From Nostoc carneum NIES-2107 (GTDB lineage Bacteria > Cyanobacteriota > Cyanobacteriia > Cyanobacteriales > Nostocaceae), in NCBI GenBank assembly GCA_002368155.1, contig AP018180.1:5293007-5357006 (forward strand): a stretch of DNA of 64,000 nucleotides, given 5' to 3'. Numbering within the stretch: position 1 is the stretch's first letter; each line of letters begins with the position of its first letter. The notes beneath the pieces were generated by a model that was not told the origin of the DNA, made no database searches, and saw nothing but the letters and a program-made list of their open reading frames with translations. Shown here piece after piece: positions 27,695-37,419 of the stretch. The position numbers were made by a program, and so were the translations under genes.

Positions 27695-27906
27695 AAATAC
27701 TCATTTTCTCAATTTACTGGATAGCCTGAGTTTATCTTCATTATTAGGCGATGAGGGCTGGGGGATTGAAAATAAAATTTTTGTGATAAATACCCTGCTT
27801 TAACCCTTCTTGTGGCCAATACTCAACTCCTACAGAAAGGAGTGTCCGAAAAAGTAGTAAATTGAAAAATGCATCTAGTAGCGTTAGGAACTTGACTAAA
27901 TCACCT

Positions 27907-28632
27907 GTGCGGAAAATCGTTATTGCCGGTAACTGGAAAATGTTCAAAACTCAGGCAGAGTCCGAAGAGTTTTTACGCGGATTTCTGCCTCACTTAGAGG
28001 ACACACCCGAAGAACGCGAAGTCCTGCTGTGTCCTCCTTTCACTGACTTAAGTGCTTTATCGAAGTATTTACATGGTAGCCGTATCCAATTAGGCGCGCA
28101 AAATGTCCACTGGGAAGAAAATGGAGCCTACACTGGCGAAATTTCCGGCCCCATGTTGACAGAAATTGGTGTGCGCTTTGTCATTGTCGGTCATAGCGAA
28201 AGAAGACAATATTTTGGCGAAACAGACGCAACTGTTAATTTGCGGCTGAAAGCTGCTCAACAGAGCGGTCTTACCCCCATTCTCTGTGTAGGCGAAACTA
28301 AAGAACAACGAGATGCTGGTCAAACAGAATCGTTGATTATCGGTCAGCTAGAGAAGGGCTTGGTCAATGTAGATCAGGATAATTTGGTGATAGCTTATGA
28401 ACCAATTTGGGCAATTGGTACAGGCGACACTTGTGAAGTCACAGAAGCAAATCGGGTAATTGGCTTAATTCGTAGCCAGTTGACTAATCCTAATGTTTCG
28501 ATTCAATATGGTGGCTCAGTGAAGCCCAATAATATTGATGAGATTATGGCTCAACCTGAAATCGATGGTGTTCTGGTAGGAGGCGCAAGCTTAGAACCGG
28601 AAAGTTTCGCTAGGATTGTGAACTACAACTAG
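27907..28632 (+). CDS. tpiA: Triosephosphate isomerase
   Basis: 241 residues from a GTG at 27907. The frame stays open 45 bases further upstream, but family proteins begin exactly with (M)[11 protein letters not shown]. It interconverts dihydroxyacetone phosphate and glyceraldehyde 3-phosphate in glycolysis and the Calvin cycle. Catalytic residues are present: Lys in NWKM, His in [14 protein letters not shown], Glu in [11 protein letters not shown], and the phosphate loop YGGSVKP with VGGASL. It precedes folP by 150 bases on the same strand. Confidence 0.97.
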   Translation: MRKIVIAGNWKMFKTQAESEEFLRGFLPHLEDTPEEREVLLCPPFTDLSALSKYLHGSRIQLGAQNVHWEENGAYTGEISGPMLTEIGVRFVIVGHSERRQYFGETDATVNLRLKAAQQSGLTPILCVGETKEQRDAGQTESLIIGQLEKGLVNVDQDNLVIAYEPIWAIGTGDTCEVTEANRVIGLIRSQLTNPNVSIQYGGSVKPNNIDEIMAQPEIDGVLVGGASLEPESFARIVNYN

Positions 28633-28662
28633 TCTCCATTTTGTGGTTGTTAAAAGCAGCAG

Positions 28663-28682
28663 AGACGCGATTAATCGCGTCT
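28663..28682. repeat. Perfect 20-bp palindrome, dispersed
   Basis: AGACGCGATTAATCGCGTCT, a perfect palindrome 30 bases after the tpiA stop; a one-mismatch copy occurs 16 bases after the chlI stop (58935-58954). Both copies are followed by AAAAGTCAAA-type words. Confidence 0.8.
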
Positions 28683-28718
28683 GTACTCAAAAGTCAAATA
28701 GAATTTTGAATTATTTGT

Positions 28719-28772
28719 CTTCCTAGTCCCCAGTCCCCAATCCCCAGCCCCCAATCCCTATTCCCTCACCCC
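28719..28772. repeat. Heptanucleotide tandem repeat (CCCCAAT/CCCCAGT)
   Basis: C-rich 7-bp repeat just upstream of folP; same family as those at 3.8, 21.2 and 36.5 kb. Confidence 0.8.
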
Positions 28773-28782
28773 TAATTTGTCT

Positions 28783-29637
28783 ATGTCAACTAACTTAATG
28801 ATTCGGGGACGCTGTTTCCAATGGGGACAGCAGACTTATCTCATGGGTGTCTTAAATGTAACGCCTGATAGCTTTAGTGATGGTGGTGAATTTCACTCTA
28901 CTGCTGCAGCTGTAGCACAAGCCCAAGCACTAGTAGCTGCTGGCGCTGATATTATTGATGTCGGTGGTCAGTCTACGCGACCAGGAGCAGAGCAAATAAC
29001 TGTTGTAGAAGAATTGGAGCGAGTGATACCAGTTGTCAAAGCCCTGCGTTCCGAAATTAATATACCGATTTCTGTAGATACAACTAGGGCAGATGTAGCT
29101 AAAGCATCTGTAGCTGCTGGTGCTGATATGATCAATGATATTTCTGGTGGTACTTTTGACACAGAAATGTTACCAACGGTAGCGAGTTTAGGTGTGCCTA
29201 TTGTGTTGATGCACATCCGGGGAACCCCACAGACGATGCAACAACAAACTGATTATCAAGATTTAATGGCAGAAATTTATAATTTTCTTGCAAAACAAAT
29301 AGCTACTGCAATAGCTGTAGGCATTGACCAGCAGAAAATAATTATCGATCCTGGTATTGGTTTTGCTAAAAACTATGAGCAAAATTTAGAAATTTTTCGC
29401 CGCTTGCGGTCATTGAGAGCACTTAACTGCCCTATTTTAGTAGGGCCTTCTCGTAAAAGTTTCATCGGTCGGATTCTCAATCAATCAGATCCCAAAGCAC
29501 GAGTCTGGGGAACAGCTGCGGCGTGTTGTGGGGCTATCTTTAATGGTGCTGATATCCTCCGAGTTCACGATGTGAAAGAAATGCGAGATGTTTCACTTGT
29601 AGCCGATGCGCTGTACCGACAAGAAGCACAGGTTTAA
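28783..29637 (+). CDS. folP: Dihydropteroate synthase
   Basis: 284 residues from the ATG at 28783 (a TTG six bases earlier is in frame; the ATG is preferred). It condenses 6-hydroxymethyl-dihydropterin diphosphate with p-aminobenzoate in folate synthesis. Signature motifs: MGVLNVTPDSFSDGG near the N-terminus, VGGQSTRPGA, ISVDTTRADVA, INDISGG, MHIRGTPQTMQ, IIIDPGIGFAK, LVGPSRKSFIG and VHDVKEM. All pterin and phosphate-binding residues appear intact. It is expected to be in an operon with tpiA. Confidence 0.96.
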   Translation: MSTNLMIRGRCFQWGQQTYLMGVLNVTPDSFSDGGEFHSTAAAVAQAQALVAAGADIIDVGGQSTRPGAEQITVVEELERVIPVVKALRSEINIPISVDTTRADVAKASVAAGADMINDISGGTFDTEMLPTVASLGVPIVLMHIRGTPQTMQQQTDYQDLMAEIYNFLAKQIATAIAVGIDQQKIIIDPGIGFAKNYEQNLEIFRRLRSLRALNCPILVGPSRKSFIGRILNQSDPKARVWGTAAACCGAIFNGADILRVHDVKEMRDVSLVADALYRQEAQV

Positions 29638-29687
29638 TATATTGACGGTGTAAATAAATATACCGTATATGGCACTAGATAGCTCCA

Positions 29688-30518
29688 TTAATCATTGTTT
29701 TTGCCGTTACCTTCCATATTTGTGGTCTCAGCAATCACTTCTTTCATCAAATCACCTGATTTGCCAGGATCTACAAACACAACTTTCGCGTTTTGGCTTT
29801 CACCTAGCCTGTAACTAGCATTGATGTAATCTTGAGCCACCAGATAACGCAAAATTTCTTTACTTTCAGGATTGGTGCGTAAAGCCTCAGCAATTATTTG
29901 CATAGAAGTCATAGTTCCTTCTGCTTTCTTAATTGCGGCTTGGCGTTCTCCTTCAGCTTCGGAAATTAGCGCCCGTTTTTTGATTTCAGCGGCTCTTTCC
30001 TCTTCCATTGACTTCCGCACGCTTTCAGGTGGCGTAATGCGCTGAATATCTAAGCGGATAATCTCAACACCCCAACCAGCTGTTGTATCATTCAACTGGT
30101 CTAAAATGGCTCTGTCCATCTCTGAGCGAGAGACATTGGTTTCTTCTACCGTATTCTGAGCGATAATTTCCCGGAGTGTGGTGTGTGCTAGCTGTACCAG
30201 TGCGCCTTGGAGATCATCAATAGCATAAAAGCTCTTTTCTATATCTTTGATGCGCCAGTAAAGAATAGCATCAACTTCTAGGTAGATATTATCTCTGGTG
30301 ATGACATTCTGGGGCTTGATGTCTATATACTGCTCCCTTGTAGTATCTTCCATGACGATCTGATCCACCAAGGGAACAATAAAGTTCAGCCCTGGACTTA
30401 ATTTACGATGATATCGCCCCAATCGCTCTACTAAAGCGACATTTCCCTGATTAATCAGTTTCGCAGATCCTAAGGCATAACCTATAAGCGCTAAGACTAT
30501 AGCAATAATTGGCTCCAT
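29688..30518 (-). CDS. SPFH/Band-7 stomatin-like membrane protein
   Basis: 276 residues. One N-terminal hydrophobic segment (about 3-20) anchors it. The Band-7 domain follows: VALVERLGRYHRKLSPGLNFIVPLVDQ, DTTREQYIDIKPQNVITRDN, then the coiled-coil-forming SEAEGERQAAIKKAEGT. This is the QmcA/slipin-like type that oligomerises in membrane microdomains and often regulates membrane proteases. No NfeD partner gene is adjacent. It converges with folP, stops 50 bp apart. Confidence 0.92.
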   Translation of the reverse strand: MEPIIAIVLALIGYALGSAKLINQGNVALVERLGRYHRKLSPGLNFIVPLVDQIVMEDTTREQYIDIKPQNVITRDNIYLEVDAILYWRIKDIEKSFYAIDDLQGALVQLAHTTLREIIAQNTVEETNVSRSEMDRAILDQLNDTTAGWGVEIIRLDIQRITPPESVRKSMEEERAAEIKKRALISEAEGERQAAIKKAEGTMTSMQIIAEALRTNPESKEILRYLVAQDYINASYRLGESQNAKVVFVDPGKSGDLMKEVIAETTNMEGNGKNND

Positions 30519-30901
30519 ATCTGCTCCTAATTTAGCTTTTGGAGAAATTTTAGTTTAAAGGACATGGTACTATCTTGTCCTAAATCTAAGTCTAATGTTT
30601 TAAGTTTGTAATTTTCCGAACACGAGATGCAACATTGCGATCGCAAGTCTCAACTCGTCTTGTGCAGATAGGACATTTTGCCTCAATGCAATCGCTATTA
30701 AAGCACCTTGATTACATACTGGCAAGGTCTAGGCTCCTCAAGACAAAGGTTTTCAACTCCACGATTGTATTTTTTGCTGAGTGTGGTTGCGATCGCATAT
30801 TGACCAAGCCAATTACAAACAAAACCCACTTGCGTGGGTTTAAATGCTGATGCTTGTGTTAGCTTCCATTTAATTACGAATTATGAATTACGAATTAGCA
30901 A
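30519..30901. other. Intergenic region with small hairpin
   Basis: 383 bases. A 71-codon plus-strand frame (30635-30850) has no ribosome site or recognisable composition and is not called. A hairpin (AAACCCAC-TTGC-GTGGGTTT) lies at 30822-30841. It is 61 bases beyond the DUF1400 hydrolase stop on the minus strand, without a T-run. Confidence 0.5.
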
Positions 30902-32569
30902 TTATTTGGTCAGCTGATCAACTACAAAACCTAACCAGGGTTTGATATTTCTAGGTAAATCAGAATTCAATCGCAGGGGTAATTCTGGTGTAGAAAGAGA
31001 TTGAGCGTAAGCAGGTGTGAGAAAAGGTTGATATATTTTCGCTTCTGGGGTTGACTGTTTGACAAACGCTAAGGTGACACCACGAACTAACTGACGCAGA
31101 GAATTGGTTTCGGAACCGCGCTTTTCTGGAAAAATGGTAGTGGCTGTACTAGCGCTATAGCTGGGATCGCTAATACTTAAGTGAGTTCCACCAATAGCCG
31201 TTAACAAATATTTGCTGCTTTGCAGTTGATTAAAAGGTGCGATTTGGTGTTTCAAGGATGGGGTTAAAGAATCTTCAGTGCTAGTTAAAATTAATACTGG
31301 ATTATTAATTTTATTTAGACCTGTCTTACCAAACAGATTACCAACTACAGGGTTAAAAGCGATCGCACTTGTGACTCTTGGGTCTTTTAATTGTAGTTTC
31401 TTTTCTTTTAAGGGCGCAGCCGCACACTGTAACCAATCCCCAGGTGATTCGTTGAAAGAAAGAGAATTTTGACAGAATTGTCTGACTGCTTCTAAGTCTA
31501 CTTCTGGGCCTAATAAGGCTAAAGCAGTATAACCGCCCAAAGAATGACCGATGACAGTGACTTGATCAGTGTTGAATTTTTCTTGTAGCGTTCCTGATTG
31601 ATTGTTGAGTTTGGCTAGTTCGTCCAGTAAGAAACTAATATCTTTGGGGCGTTCAATAAATTCTGTAGCTGGTAGGATTTGACTTAAATTTGTTGGCGTT
31701 GAAGTTTGATAAATAGCACCGTTAATCTTGCTATCTGGATGTTCAATCGCCGCTACAGTGAACCCGTAGGAAGCTAAATGACGCGCTAAGTAGCTCAAAA
31801 ATTTGCGGTTTGCACCCAAACCAGGAGAAATCACAACTAATGGTGTTTGGGTGTTACCTTGGCTCCAATAAATATCTACGGGAATGCTTCTTTTACGTTG
31901 TTTATCTTGTAGAGTTAGGGTTTGTTGTTGTACTGCTTCTTTACCAATAGCAGCAGGATCAAAGCTAGGTTGAAAAGTTGTAGTATTTTTGACTAACAAA
32001 TCTCTTTCTAGCAAAGTACTTAAAGCTTGACTTTGCAGGTAATTGCTGTTGAATTCTACGGCAATTTGAATAGCTTTAGTTGCGTCTAATGTCACATTTT
32101 CTTCTGGGTAGGCGCGTAAAAACCCCAGAACACTCAAACCGTTAACTTGACGTAGAGATAGATTGAGTGCGGCTTGGAGACCTTCTACTGTACTACCTGG
32201 GATCGCAACCCCCAATGATGAAATTAACTGTTGACCTTGTGGCGATCGCACTAGATCATCAAAAAACTTATCAGCTAATGCTGGATCTACTTGTACCCGC
32301 CGATTCAGTAATTCTTGAAATTGTGGAGTTAAGAAAGGGCGAAAAAGTTGGAGGTTTTCTGGAAGTTTCCCAGTTTTGGCAAATGCTTCAATATCGCCGA
32401 TGGCGATCACTTGCTGAAATGGCCCTAAGCGGATAGTGATTTTTTGGGCTGCTAAAGTTGAGGTCATCCCCGCACCCCAACTGAGTGCAATGGTGATGCT
32501 ACATAGTAACCCTTGCACCCAAGATATTGTATGCCGCTGTTTGCTACGCCAAAAATGCATATTAGCCAT
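30902..32569 (-). CDS. Secreted alpha/beta hydrolase with DUF1400 N-domain
   Basis: 555 residues. A signal peptide (hydrophobic segment about 19-41) directs export. Residues about 45-175 form the cyanobacterial DUF1400 domain (LGPFQQVIAIGDIEAFAKTGKLP). The catalytic domain has VVISPGLGANRKFLSYLARHLASYGFTV, then the nucleophile elbow GHSLGGYT near residue 340, and a late His in GTHLSISDPSY. It resembles platelet-activating-factor acetylhydrolase-like lipases, so the substrate is probably an ester or phospholipid in the periplasm; the exact one is unknown. It is monocistronic. Confidence 0.88.
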   Translation of the reverse strand: MANMHFWRSKQRHTISWVQGLLCSITIALSWGAGMTSTLAAQKITIRLGPFQQVIAIGDIEAFAKTGKLPENLQLFRPFLTPQFQELLNRRVQVDPALADKFFDDLVRSPQGQQLISSLGVAIPGSTVEGLQAALNLSLRQVNGLSVLGFLRAYPEENVTLDATKAIQIAVEFNSNYLQSQALSTLLERDLLVKNTTTFQPSFDPAAIGKEAVQQQTLTLQDKQRKRSIPVDIYWSQGNTQTPLVVISPGLGANRKFLSYLARHLASYGFTVAAIEHPDSKINGAIYQTSTPTNLSQILPATEFIERPKDISFLLDELAKLNNQSGTLQEKFNTDQVTVIGHSLGGYTALALLGPEVDLEAVRQFCQNSLSFNESPGDWLQCAAAPLKEKKLQLKDPRVTSAIAFNPVVGNLFGKTGLNKINNPVLILTSTEDSLTPSLKHQIAPFNQLQSSKYLLTAIGGTHLSISDPSYSASTATTIFPEKRGSETNSLRQLVRGVTLAFVKQSTPEAKIYQPFLTPAYAQSLSTPELPLRLNSDLPRNIKPWLGFVVDQLTK

Positions 32570-32682
32570 TAATTATTAGTTACAAAAAATTCATAACGCA
32601 TAACTGTGACTGGTCAATATACACTTTTGTTGCAGTCTGGGGACATAAATCCGCAAGCAGTGTCCCCAGTACCGAGCCAAAT

Positions 32683-34200
32683 CTAAAATCCAGAGAAGAT
32701 AGTTCTAAGAATCCCGAAAACAGTACCGATAGGATTGAATATCACACCAAGGGTATCACCAGCCTGAGCTGTACCATTACGGCTGACTACAACCACATCG
32801 TTATTGCGAAGTATAGGATTAGTTTGCTCGTTGATTCCTTTGGAGAAATCTACTTGTACTACACGTTTGGTCACAGTTCCATTGGGATTCAAGCGAATCA
32901 AATCCACAGCACCGCTTTTCGCTCTAGCATCGTTAAATCCACCAGCAGCTAGCAATGCTTGGTTTAATGAACTGTTTGGCTTCAGATCTACAGAGCCAGG
33001 TCTTTTAACTTCGCCTACGACACCAACTTGAATAACTGTAGGAGATAGAGTAGTAGTTGCTAATTGAGTAGCTTCTGCGGGGTTAATTTCAGTGGCAGTG
33101 GGGATAACAATTGTATCTCCATCTTGAACGATGACATCTTGGTTAACATCACCACTCTGCAACAGTTGCCAAAGATTGACATCTATAGTTTGTTCTGTCC
33201 CTGTTCTGGTGGGGCGGCGGATTTTCAGATTGCGAATATCGGCTTGTGGTGTAATTCCCCCAGCTAGTTGAATTGAGCGTGTGAGAGTTGGGTAACCAGT
33301 ACCAATAGCTCCACCATTTTGCCCTTCTGTACTACCTTGAGTAACAAGATAAGAGCCAGGACGGTTAACTTCACCAATTACTGCTACCGTGCGTGGTCTA
33401 GTAGGGTCGGCAGCAAAGTTAGCTGCAAACAAATTGCGTGCTTCTGCTACGTTAAAAGTAGTGGCAGTAGGCACAACGATGGTATCTCCATCTCTTAAGG
33501 TAATATCCTGCCCAATTGTGCCTGTTTGGATAAATTGTTTTAAATTAAGTGTTACTGTTTGCTCACCAGTTCTGCCTACCTTACGACGCAACTGCACTTT
33601 AGTAACATCGGCTGCGAGTGTTACGCCTTCGGCTGTGGTCAAGGCTGCTAATACAGTTGGGTATTGTACGCCAGGATTGTTTCCTGCGCCTCCCTGTAAG
33701 TTGAGAGTGTAAGCTCCTGGGCGTGTAACTTCCCCTGCTACGAAAATATTGATGGGGCGTGGTGATAGCAGGTTAACGGAAATTAGAGGACGTTTCAGAA
33801 AGCGTTGGTATTTTTCGCTAATTAAATCAGCGGCCTGTTCGGTAGTTAGCCCGAGAACTGAGACACTGCCAATTAAGGGTAAGTTAATCGAGCCACCAGG
33901 GGGAACTTGGTATTCACCCGTATATTCTGGTACTTCAAATACGTTTACCCGTATCAGGTCGCCGCCGCCTAATAAATAATTAGTATCTATAACAGATGAT
34001 ACTGGTGGCGCTGCAGGTGGTGTAGTTGGTGCTGTAGTAGGTGTTGTGAACTGAGCATTAGGTAATACTGGTCTTCTATTCGGTGATACCGGTTGTCCCT
34101 GAGCTTGACTGGCAGATGGCGCAGCAACATTAACAGCCGTTAACACAACCACACCCATAATTGACTGAGTGAGGATTTTAAGCAAACCTGTATTAAGCAT
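32683..34200 (-). CDS. Polysaccharide export protein with SLBB domains
   Basis: 505 residues. An N-terminal signal (about 8-33) is followed by a Pro/Thr-rich linker and the Poly_export (Wza-type) domain (LLGGGDLIRVNVFEVPEYTGEYQVPPGGSINLPLIGSVSVLG, about 72-150). Three SLBB domains follow, each beginning with a (V)GEVxRPGxY/S motif (about 155, 275 and 397). Such proteins form the outer-membrane exit ring for capsule or exopolysaccharide. No lipobox cysteine is visible, unlike Wza. No glycosyltransferase or Wzc gene is adjacent, so the transported glycan is unknown. Confidence 0.9.
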   Translation of the reverse strand: MLNTGLLKILTQSIMGVVVLTAVNVAAPSASQAQGQPVSPNRRPVLPNAQFTTPTTAPTTPPAAPPVSSVIDTNYLLGGGDLIRVNVFEVPEYTGEYQVPPGGSINLPLIGSVSVLGLTTEQAADLISEKYQRFLKRPLISVNLLSPRPINIFVAGEVTRPGAYTLNLQGGAGNNPGVQYPTVLAALTTAEGVTLAADVTKVQLRRKVGRTGEQTVTLNLKQFIQTGTIGQDITLRDGDTIVVPTATTFNVAEARNLFAANFAADPTRPRTVAVIGEVNRPGSYLVTQGSTEGQNGGAIGTGYPTLTRSIQLAGGITPQADIRNLKIRRPTRTGTEQTIDVNLWQLLQSGDVNQDVIVQDGDTIVIPTATEINPAEATQLATTTLSPTVIQVGVVGEVKRPGSVDLKPNSSLNQALLAAGGFNDARAKSGAVDLIRLNPNGTVTKRVVQVDFSKGINEQTNPILRNNDVVVVSRNGTAQAGDTLGVIFNPIGTVFGILRTIFSGF

Positions 34201-34586
34201 ATTTACCTAAGACTCTGAAACTACAATTGCTAAAATACTGTCTAAACATTTTAATCTTGACTATACGGAATAATTCAAGTTCCGCCACATTCTTATTTTC
34301 TTATAAAAACTTGACCTTCCGGAGAAGTATTTGTTGCCGGAAATTGAACTTTCAGTAAAGCTAATTTAAAGTTTGGGCAATTTAAATCTTAATTTATAGT
34401 AAATCAGGCAGTGATGTTACTGAAATCTGTTGAGAAATTTGCAAGTTAATATCAATTAAGTATTGCTATCTACCTAATTATGCTGTGTTATTTGTAATTT
34501 GACAGAAGTTTAACTTAGCTATTGCCTAACTTAATTCTCAGTATACTTAGCAGAAATTACCAATAGTAATCCTACAGTTAATTGCG
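34201..34586. other. Intergenic region upstream of the SLBB gene
   Basis: 386 AT-rich bases. A short TTCCGG...CCGGAA inverted repeat at about 34317-34340 lies some 117-140 bases before the start codon and could be a regulator site. Nothing else is supported. Confidence 0.4.
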
Positions 34587-35573
34587 TTAGTGAGACAAAT
34601 TATGTTTGTGTCGAATCTGTTGCATAAAAAACTCTTCAAGAGAGAGACGCGACAAATTCATTGCCATAATTTGTCCTCCCATAAGCCGGAGGCTGGCTAG
34701 AAAATCATAGTAATTTTCTTGTTGTAGTGTACCTTGCCAAGAACCATCAGCTTTAAATACGACATTAGGTAACCATTTTTCTAGAGTTTCGCCGTTACCG
34801 CCGATACCTTTGACTTCATAGATGCTGGAGTCGCCTAATAGTTCATGGAAAGAACCAGTACAGATTAATTCCCCTTGAGCGAGAATGGCAACGCGATCGC
34901 ATAATATTTCGACTTCACTCAGGATATGGCTGTTGAAGAAAATTGTCTTACCTGCGGCTTTCAGTTTTAAAATAATTTCCCGCATTTGGTAGCGACCTAC
35001 AGGATCGAGACCAGACATCGGCTCATCTAGAAATACTACATTGGGATCGTTGATCAGTGCCTGAGCCATACCAACGCGCTGTAACATCCCCTTGGAATAG
35101 CGACGCATCTGTTTTTTGCGCGCATCAGCCTGAGAGAGACCGACCAATTCTAATAGTTCGGGAATGCGTTGGCGTTGAACATGGTGGGGAATTTGGAATA
35201 TTCCCGCCGCTAGCTGCAAAAATTCCCAACCAGTGAGATAGTCATATAAATAGGGATTTTCTGGTAGATAGCCAATATATTGCTTAACACTGCGATCGCC
35301 TAATGGTTTACCTAGCAATAATCCCCTTCCAGAGGTAGGGCGGATAATTCCTAGTAAAAGTTTTAATAGAGTGGTTTTCCCCGCACCATTGGGCCCTAGT
35401 AACCCAAAAGTTTCCCCCTGGTGAACAGTTAAAGAACAATTTTTGAGGGATGTAACTTTTTGATGCATCCAAAACCCAGTACGGTAGACTTTCCGCAACT
35501 CAGAAGTAAAGACTACGGGTGGTGCATCAGGGGTATTTAGCTGAAAGTTAGGAGCGTCTACAACAGACTTCAT
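34587..35573 (-). CDS. ABC-2-type transporter ATP-binding protein
   Basis: 328 residues from the ATG at 35573 (MKSVVDAPNFQL). The frame is open to an ATG at 35624, but the extra residues do not look like the family. Walker A GPNGAGKT, Q-loop IGYLPENPYLYDYLTG, signature YSKGMLQRVGMAQAL, Walker B NVVFLDEP and the switch His in FNSHILSE are all present. The C-terminal ~80 residues are the regulatory extension of CcmA/NatA-like ATPases. It would energise export of an unknown substrate with a membrane partner, but no permease gene is adjacent in this window. Confidence 0.92.
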   Translation of the reverse strand: MKSVVDAPNFQLNTPDAPPVVFTSELRKVYRTGFWMHQKVTSLKNCSLTVHQGETFGLLGPNGAGKTTLLKLLLGIIRPTSGRGLLLGKPLGDRSVKQYIGYLPENPYLYDYLTGWEFLQLAAGIFQIPHHVQRQRIPELLELVGLSQADARKKQMRRYSKGMLQRVGMAQALINDPNVVFLDEPMSGLDPVGRYQMREIILKLKAAGKTIFFNSHILSEVEILCDRVAILAQGELICTGSFHELLGDSSIYEVKGIGGNGETLEKWLPNVVFKADGSWQGTLQQENYYDFLASLRLMGGQIMAMNLSRLSLEEFFMQQIRHKHNLSH

Positions 35574-35786
35574 CGCAGTTCCATAAACAATTACCAAATT
35601 TGCCAAAGTTACGCTGTAGGGCAATAGCTTTGTTCACTATAGAGGGTACCCATTGGTTAGCAATAACTAACATGATTGTGAAAATTGTTGCCAATGAAGT
35701 ACTTAACAGAGAGTTGGAGGCAAAGCCTCTAGGATGCGATGAAAGCCCAGCCAATTAGGGCATGGTAATTTCCCCATACAAGCAAA

Positions 35787-35814
35787 ATCCCACCCCCTGA
35801 GCGGGAAGTGGGAT
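35787..35814 (-). terminator. Terminator-like hairpin after hisB
   Basis: ATCCCAC / GTGGGAT stem with an inner C-rich/G-rich pairing, 28 bases past the hisB stop on the minus strand and followed on that strand by TTTTGCTTG. It fits an intrinsic terminator. Confidence 0.6.
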
Positions 35815-35841
35815 GAACTTCAGCATATTATGGTTATTGCT

Positions 35842-36483
35842 TTACAAAACCCCTTTAGAACTGGGAATCATCCCAGCACGCCGGGGGTCGATTTCCACTG
35901 CAATCCGCATTGCTCTAGCAAATGCTTTAAAAGTTGCTTCAATGATGTGGTGGGAATTCATGCCATCTAACTGACGAATGTGCAATGTTAATTGGCTATG
36001 GTTAACCAGCGCCACGAAAAATTCCCTGACTAGTTGGGTGTCATAGGTTCCTACGCGCTGAGTAGGAATTTCTAAACCATAGCTGAGGTGGGGACGACCA
36101 GAAAAGTCTAATGCTACTTGCACCAATGCTTCATCAAGTGGTGCGAGGAAATTACCAAAGCGGACAATACCTTTCCTGTCACCTAGCGCTTTACTGAAAG
36201 CTTGTCCTAGGGTAATGCCCACATCTTCGTTAGTGTGGTGGTCATCAATTTCCCAGTCTCCGTTGGCTTGAACATCTAAGTCAATCAGCCCGTGGGAGGC
36301 AATTTGATGCAGCATATGATCCAAAAAGGGAATCCCTGTAGCTGCCTTACAAATCCCTGTACCATCAAGGTTGACAGTAACTTGGACATCGGTTTCACCA
36401 GTTGTGCGATGAACAGAAGCAATTCGAGGGCTGGGATGAGATGGTTCGTGAGAAAGATTAATTTCGCGATCACTGATTTGCAT
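35842..36483 (-). CDS. hisB: Imidazoleglycerol-phosphate dehydratase
   Basis: 213 residues, a monofunctional HisB. It dehydrates imidazole-glycerol phosphate to imidazole-acetol phosphate in histidine synthesis. Metal-binding motifs are intact: [30 protein letters not shown], and the second-half mirror [16 protein letters not shown]. Start [15 protein letters not shown] is the first Met; the family domain begins about 20 residues later ([13 protein letters not shown]). A heptamer repeat block separates it from fabI. Confidence 0.96.
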   Translation of the reverse strand: MQISDREINLSHEPSHPSPRIASVHRTTGETDVQVTVNLDGTGICKAATGIPFLDHMLHQIASHGLIDLDVQANGDWEIDDHHTNEDVGITLGQAFSKALGDRKGIVRFGNFLAPLDEALVQVALDFSGRPHLSYGLEIPTQRVGTYDTQLVREFFVALVNHSQLTLHIRQLDGMNSHHIIEATFKAFARAMRIAVEIDPRRAGMIPSSKGVL

Positions 36484-36489
36484 AGTTAG

Positions 36490-36630
36490 TGGGGATTGGG
36501 AATAGGGGACTGGGGACTGGGGATTGGGGATTGGGGATTGGGGAGATGAGGGAGATAAGGGAGATGAGGGAGAAATATCATTACCAATTACCCATTACCA
36601 ATTACCCATTACCAATGCCCCATGCCCCAT
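36490..36630. repeat. Heptanucleotide tandem repeats between fabI and hisB
   Basis: GGGGATT and GGGGACT units at about 36490-36545, GAGATGAGG/GAGATAAGG units at 36542-36573, then ATTACCCATTACCA-type and CCCCATG units to about 36630. Filamentous cyanobacterial short tandem repeats, occupying nearly the whole spacer. Confidence 0.85.
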
Positions 36631-36642
36631 TCCCAAAATCTA

Positions 36643-37419
36643 CTACATCCCCATAATTTCATATCCTGCATCCACATATATGACTTGTCCTGTAATACCT
36701 GTGGACAAATCACTACACAAGAAAGCAGCTGTATTACCTACTTCTAGCTGGGTGACTGTGCGTCGCAGGGGAGCAACTTCTTCTACATGGTGAATCATAT
36801 CTAAAATGCCGCCGACAGCGCTAGATGCCAAGGTACGAATCGGCCCGGCGGAGATGGCATTAACGCGGATATTTTGTGGCCCCATTTCCGCCGCTAGGTA
36901 ACGTACACTAGCTTCCAACCCTGCCTTAGCAACTCCCATAATGTTATAGTTAGGAATCGCCCTAATGCTACCTAAATAAGTGAGGGTGACGATACTTCCG
37001 CCTTCGGTCATTAAAGGTTTAGCTGCACCGCTCAACTGCACGAGGGAATAAGTACTAATTTGAAGTGCCGTGTTGAAGCCAGCGCGTGTTGTTTGGCTAA
37101 AATCTCCACTCAAATCGTCTTTATTAGCAAAAGCCAAGCAATGAACTAGGATGTCTAGCTTTCCCCATTTATCTCGAATGGTGTCAAAGGTAGACTGAAT
37201 CTGTTCATCGTTTTGGACATCGCAAGGAAGAAATAAGCTGGGGTTCAGCGGTTCTACTAATTCCGCAACTTTTTTCTCCATTTTGCCTTTTTCATCTGGC
37301 AAGTAGGTAATACCTAAGTTAGCTCCAGCTTGGTGTAGTTGTTGGGCAATTCCCCAGGCAATTGAGCGGTTATTTGCAATACCTGTAACAAGGGCGTTTT
37401 TTCCAGTTAGATTCAGCAT
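36643..37419 (-). CDS. fabI: Enoyl-[acyl-carrier-protein] reductase (NADH)
   Basis: 258 residues. It catalyses the last reduction of each fatty-acid elongation cycle. The Rossmann start LTGKNALVTGIANNRSIAWGIA shows the FabI-type dinucleotide site, CDVQND follows, and the catalytic Tyr-x6-Lys is in NYNIMGVAKAGLEA. ISAGPIRTLAS and the C-terminal GQVIYVDAGYEIMGM are typical of the family. Upstream of it lies the divergent ntcA gene with a 380-bp shared regulatory region. Confidence 0.96.
   Translation of the reverse strand: MLNLTGKNALVTGIANNRSIAWGIAQQLHQAGANLGITYLPDEKGKMEKKVAELVEPLNPSLFLPCDVQNDEQIQSTFDTIRDKWGKLDILVHCLAFANKDDLSGDFSQTTRAGFNTALQISTYSLVQLSGAAKPLMTEGGSIVTLTYLGSIRAIPNYNIMGVAKAGLEASVRYLAAEMGPQNIRVNAISAGPIRTLASSAVGGILDMIHHVEEVAPLRRTVTQLEVGNTAAFLCSDLSTGITGQVIYVDAGYEIMGM

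Noticed and set aside
27744-27947. 67-codon minus-strand frame overlapping the start of tpiA
   Set aside because: Overlaps a certain gene and shows no family resemblance.
30635-30850. 71-codon plus-strand frame upstream of the SPFH gene
   Set aside because: No ribosome site, no family resemblance, and it includes a dispersed hairpin.
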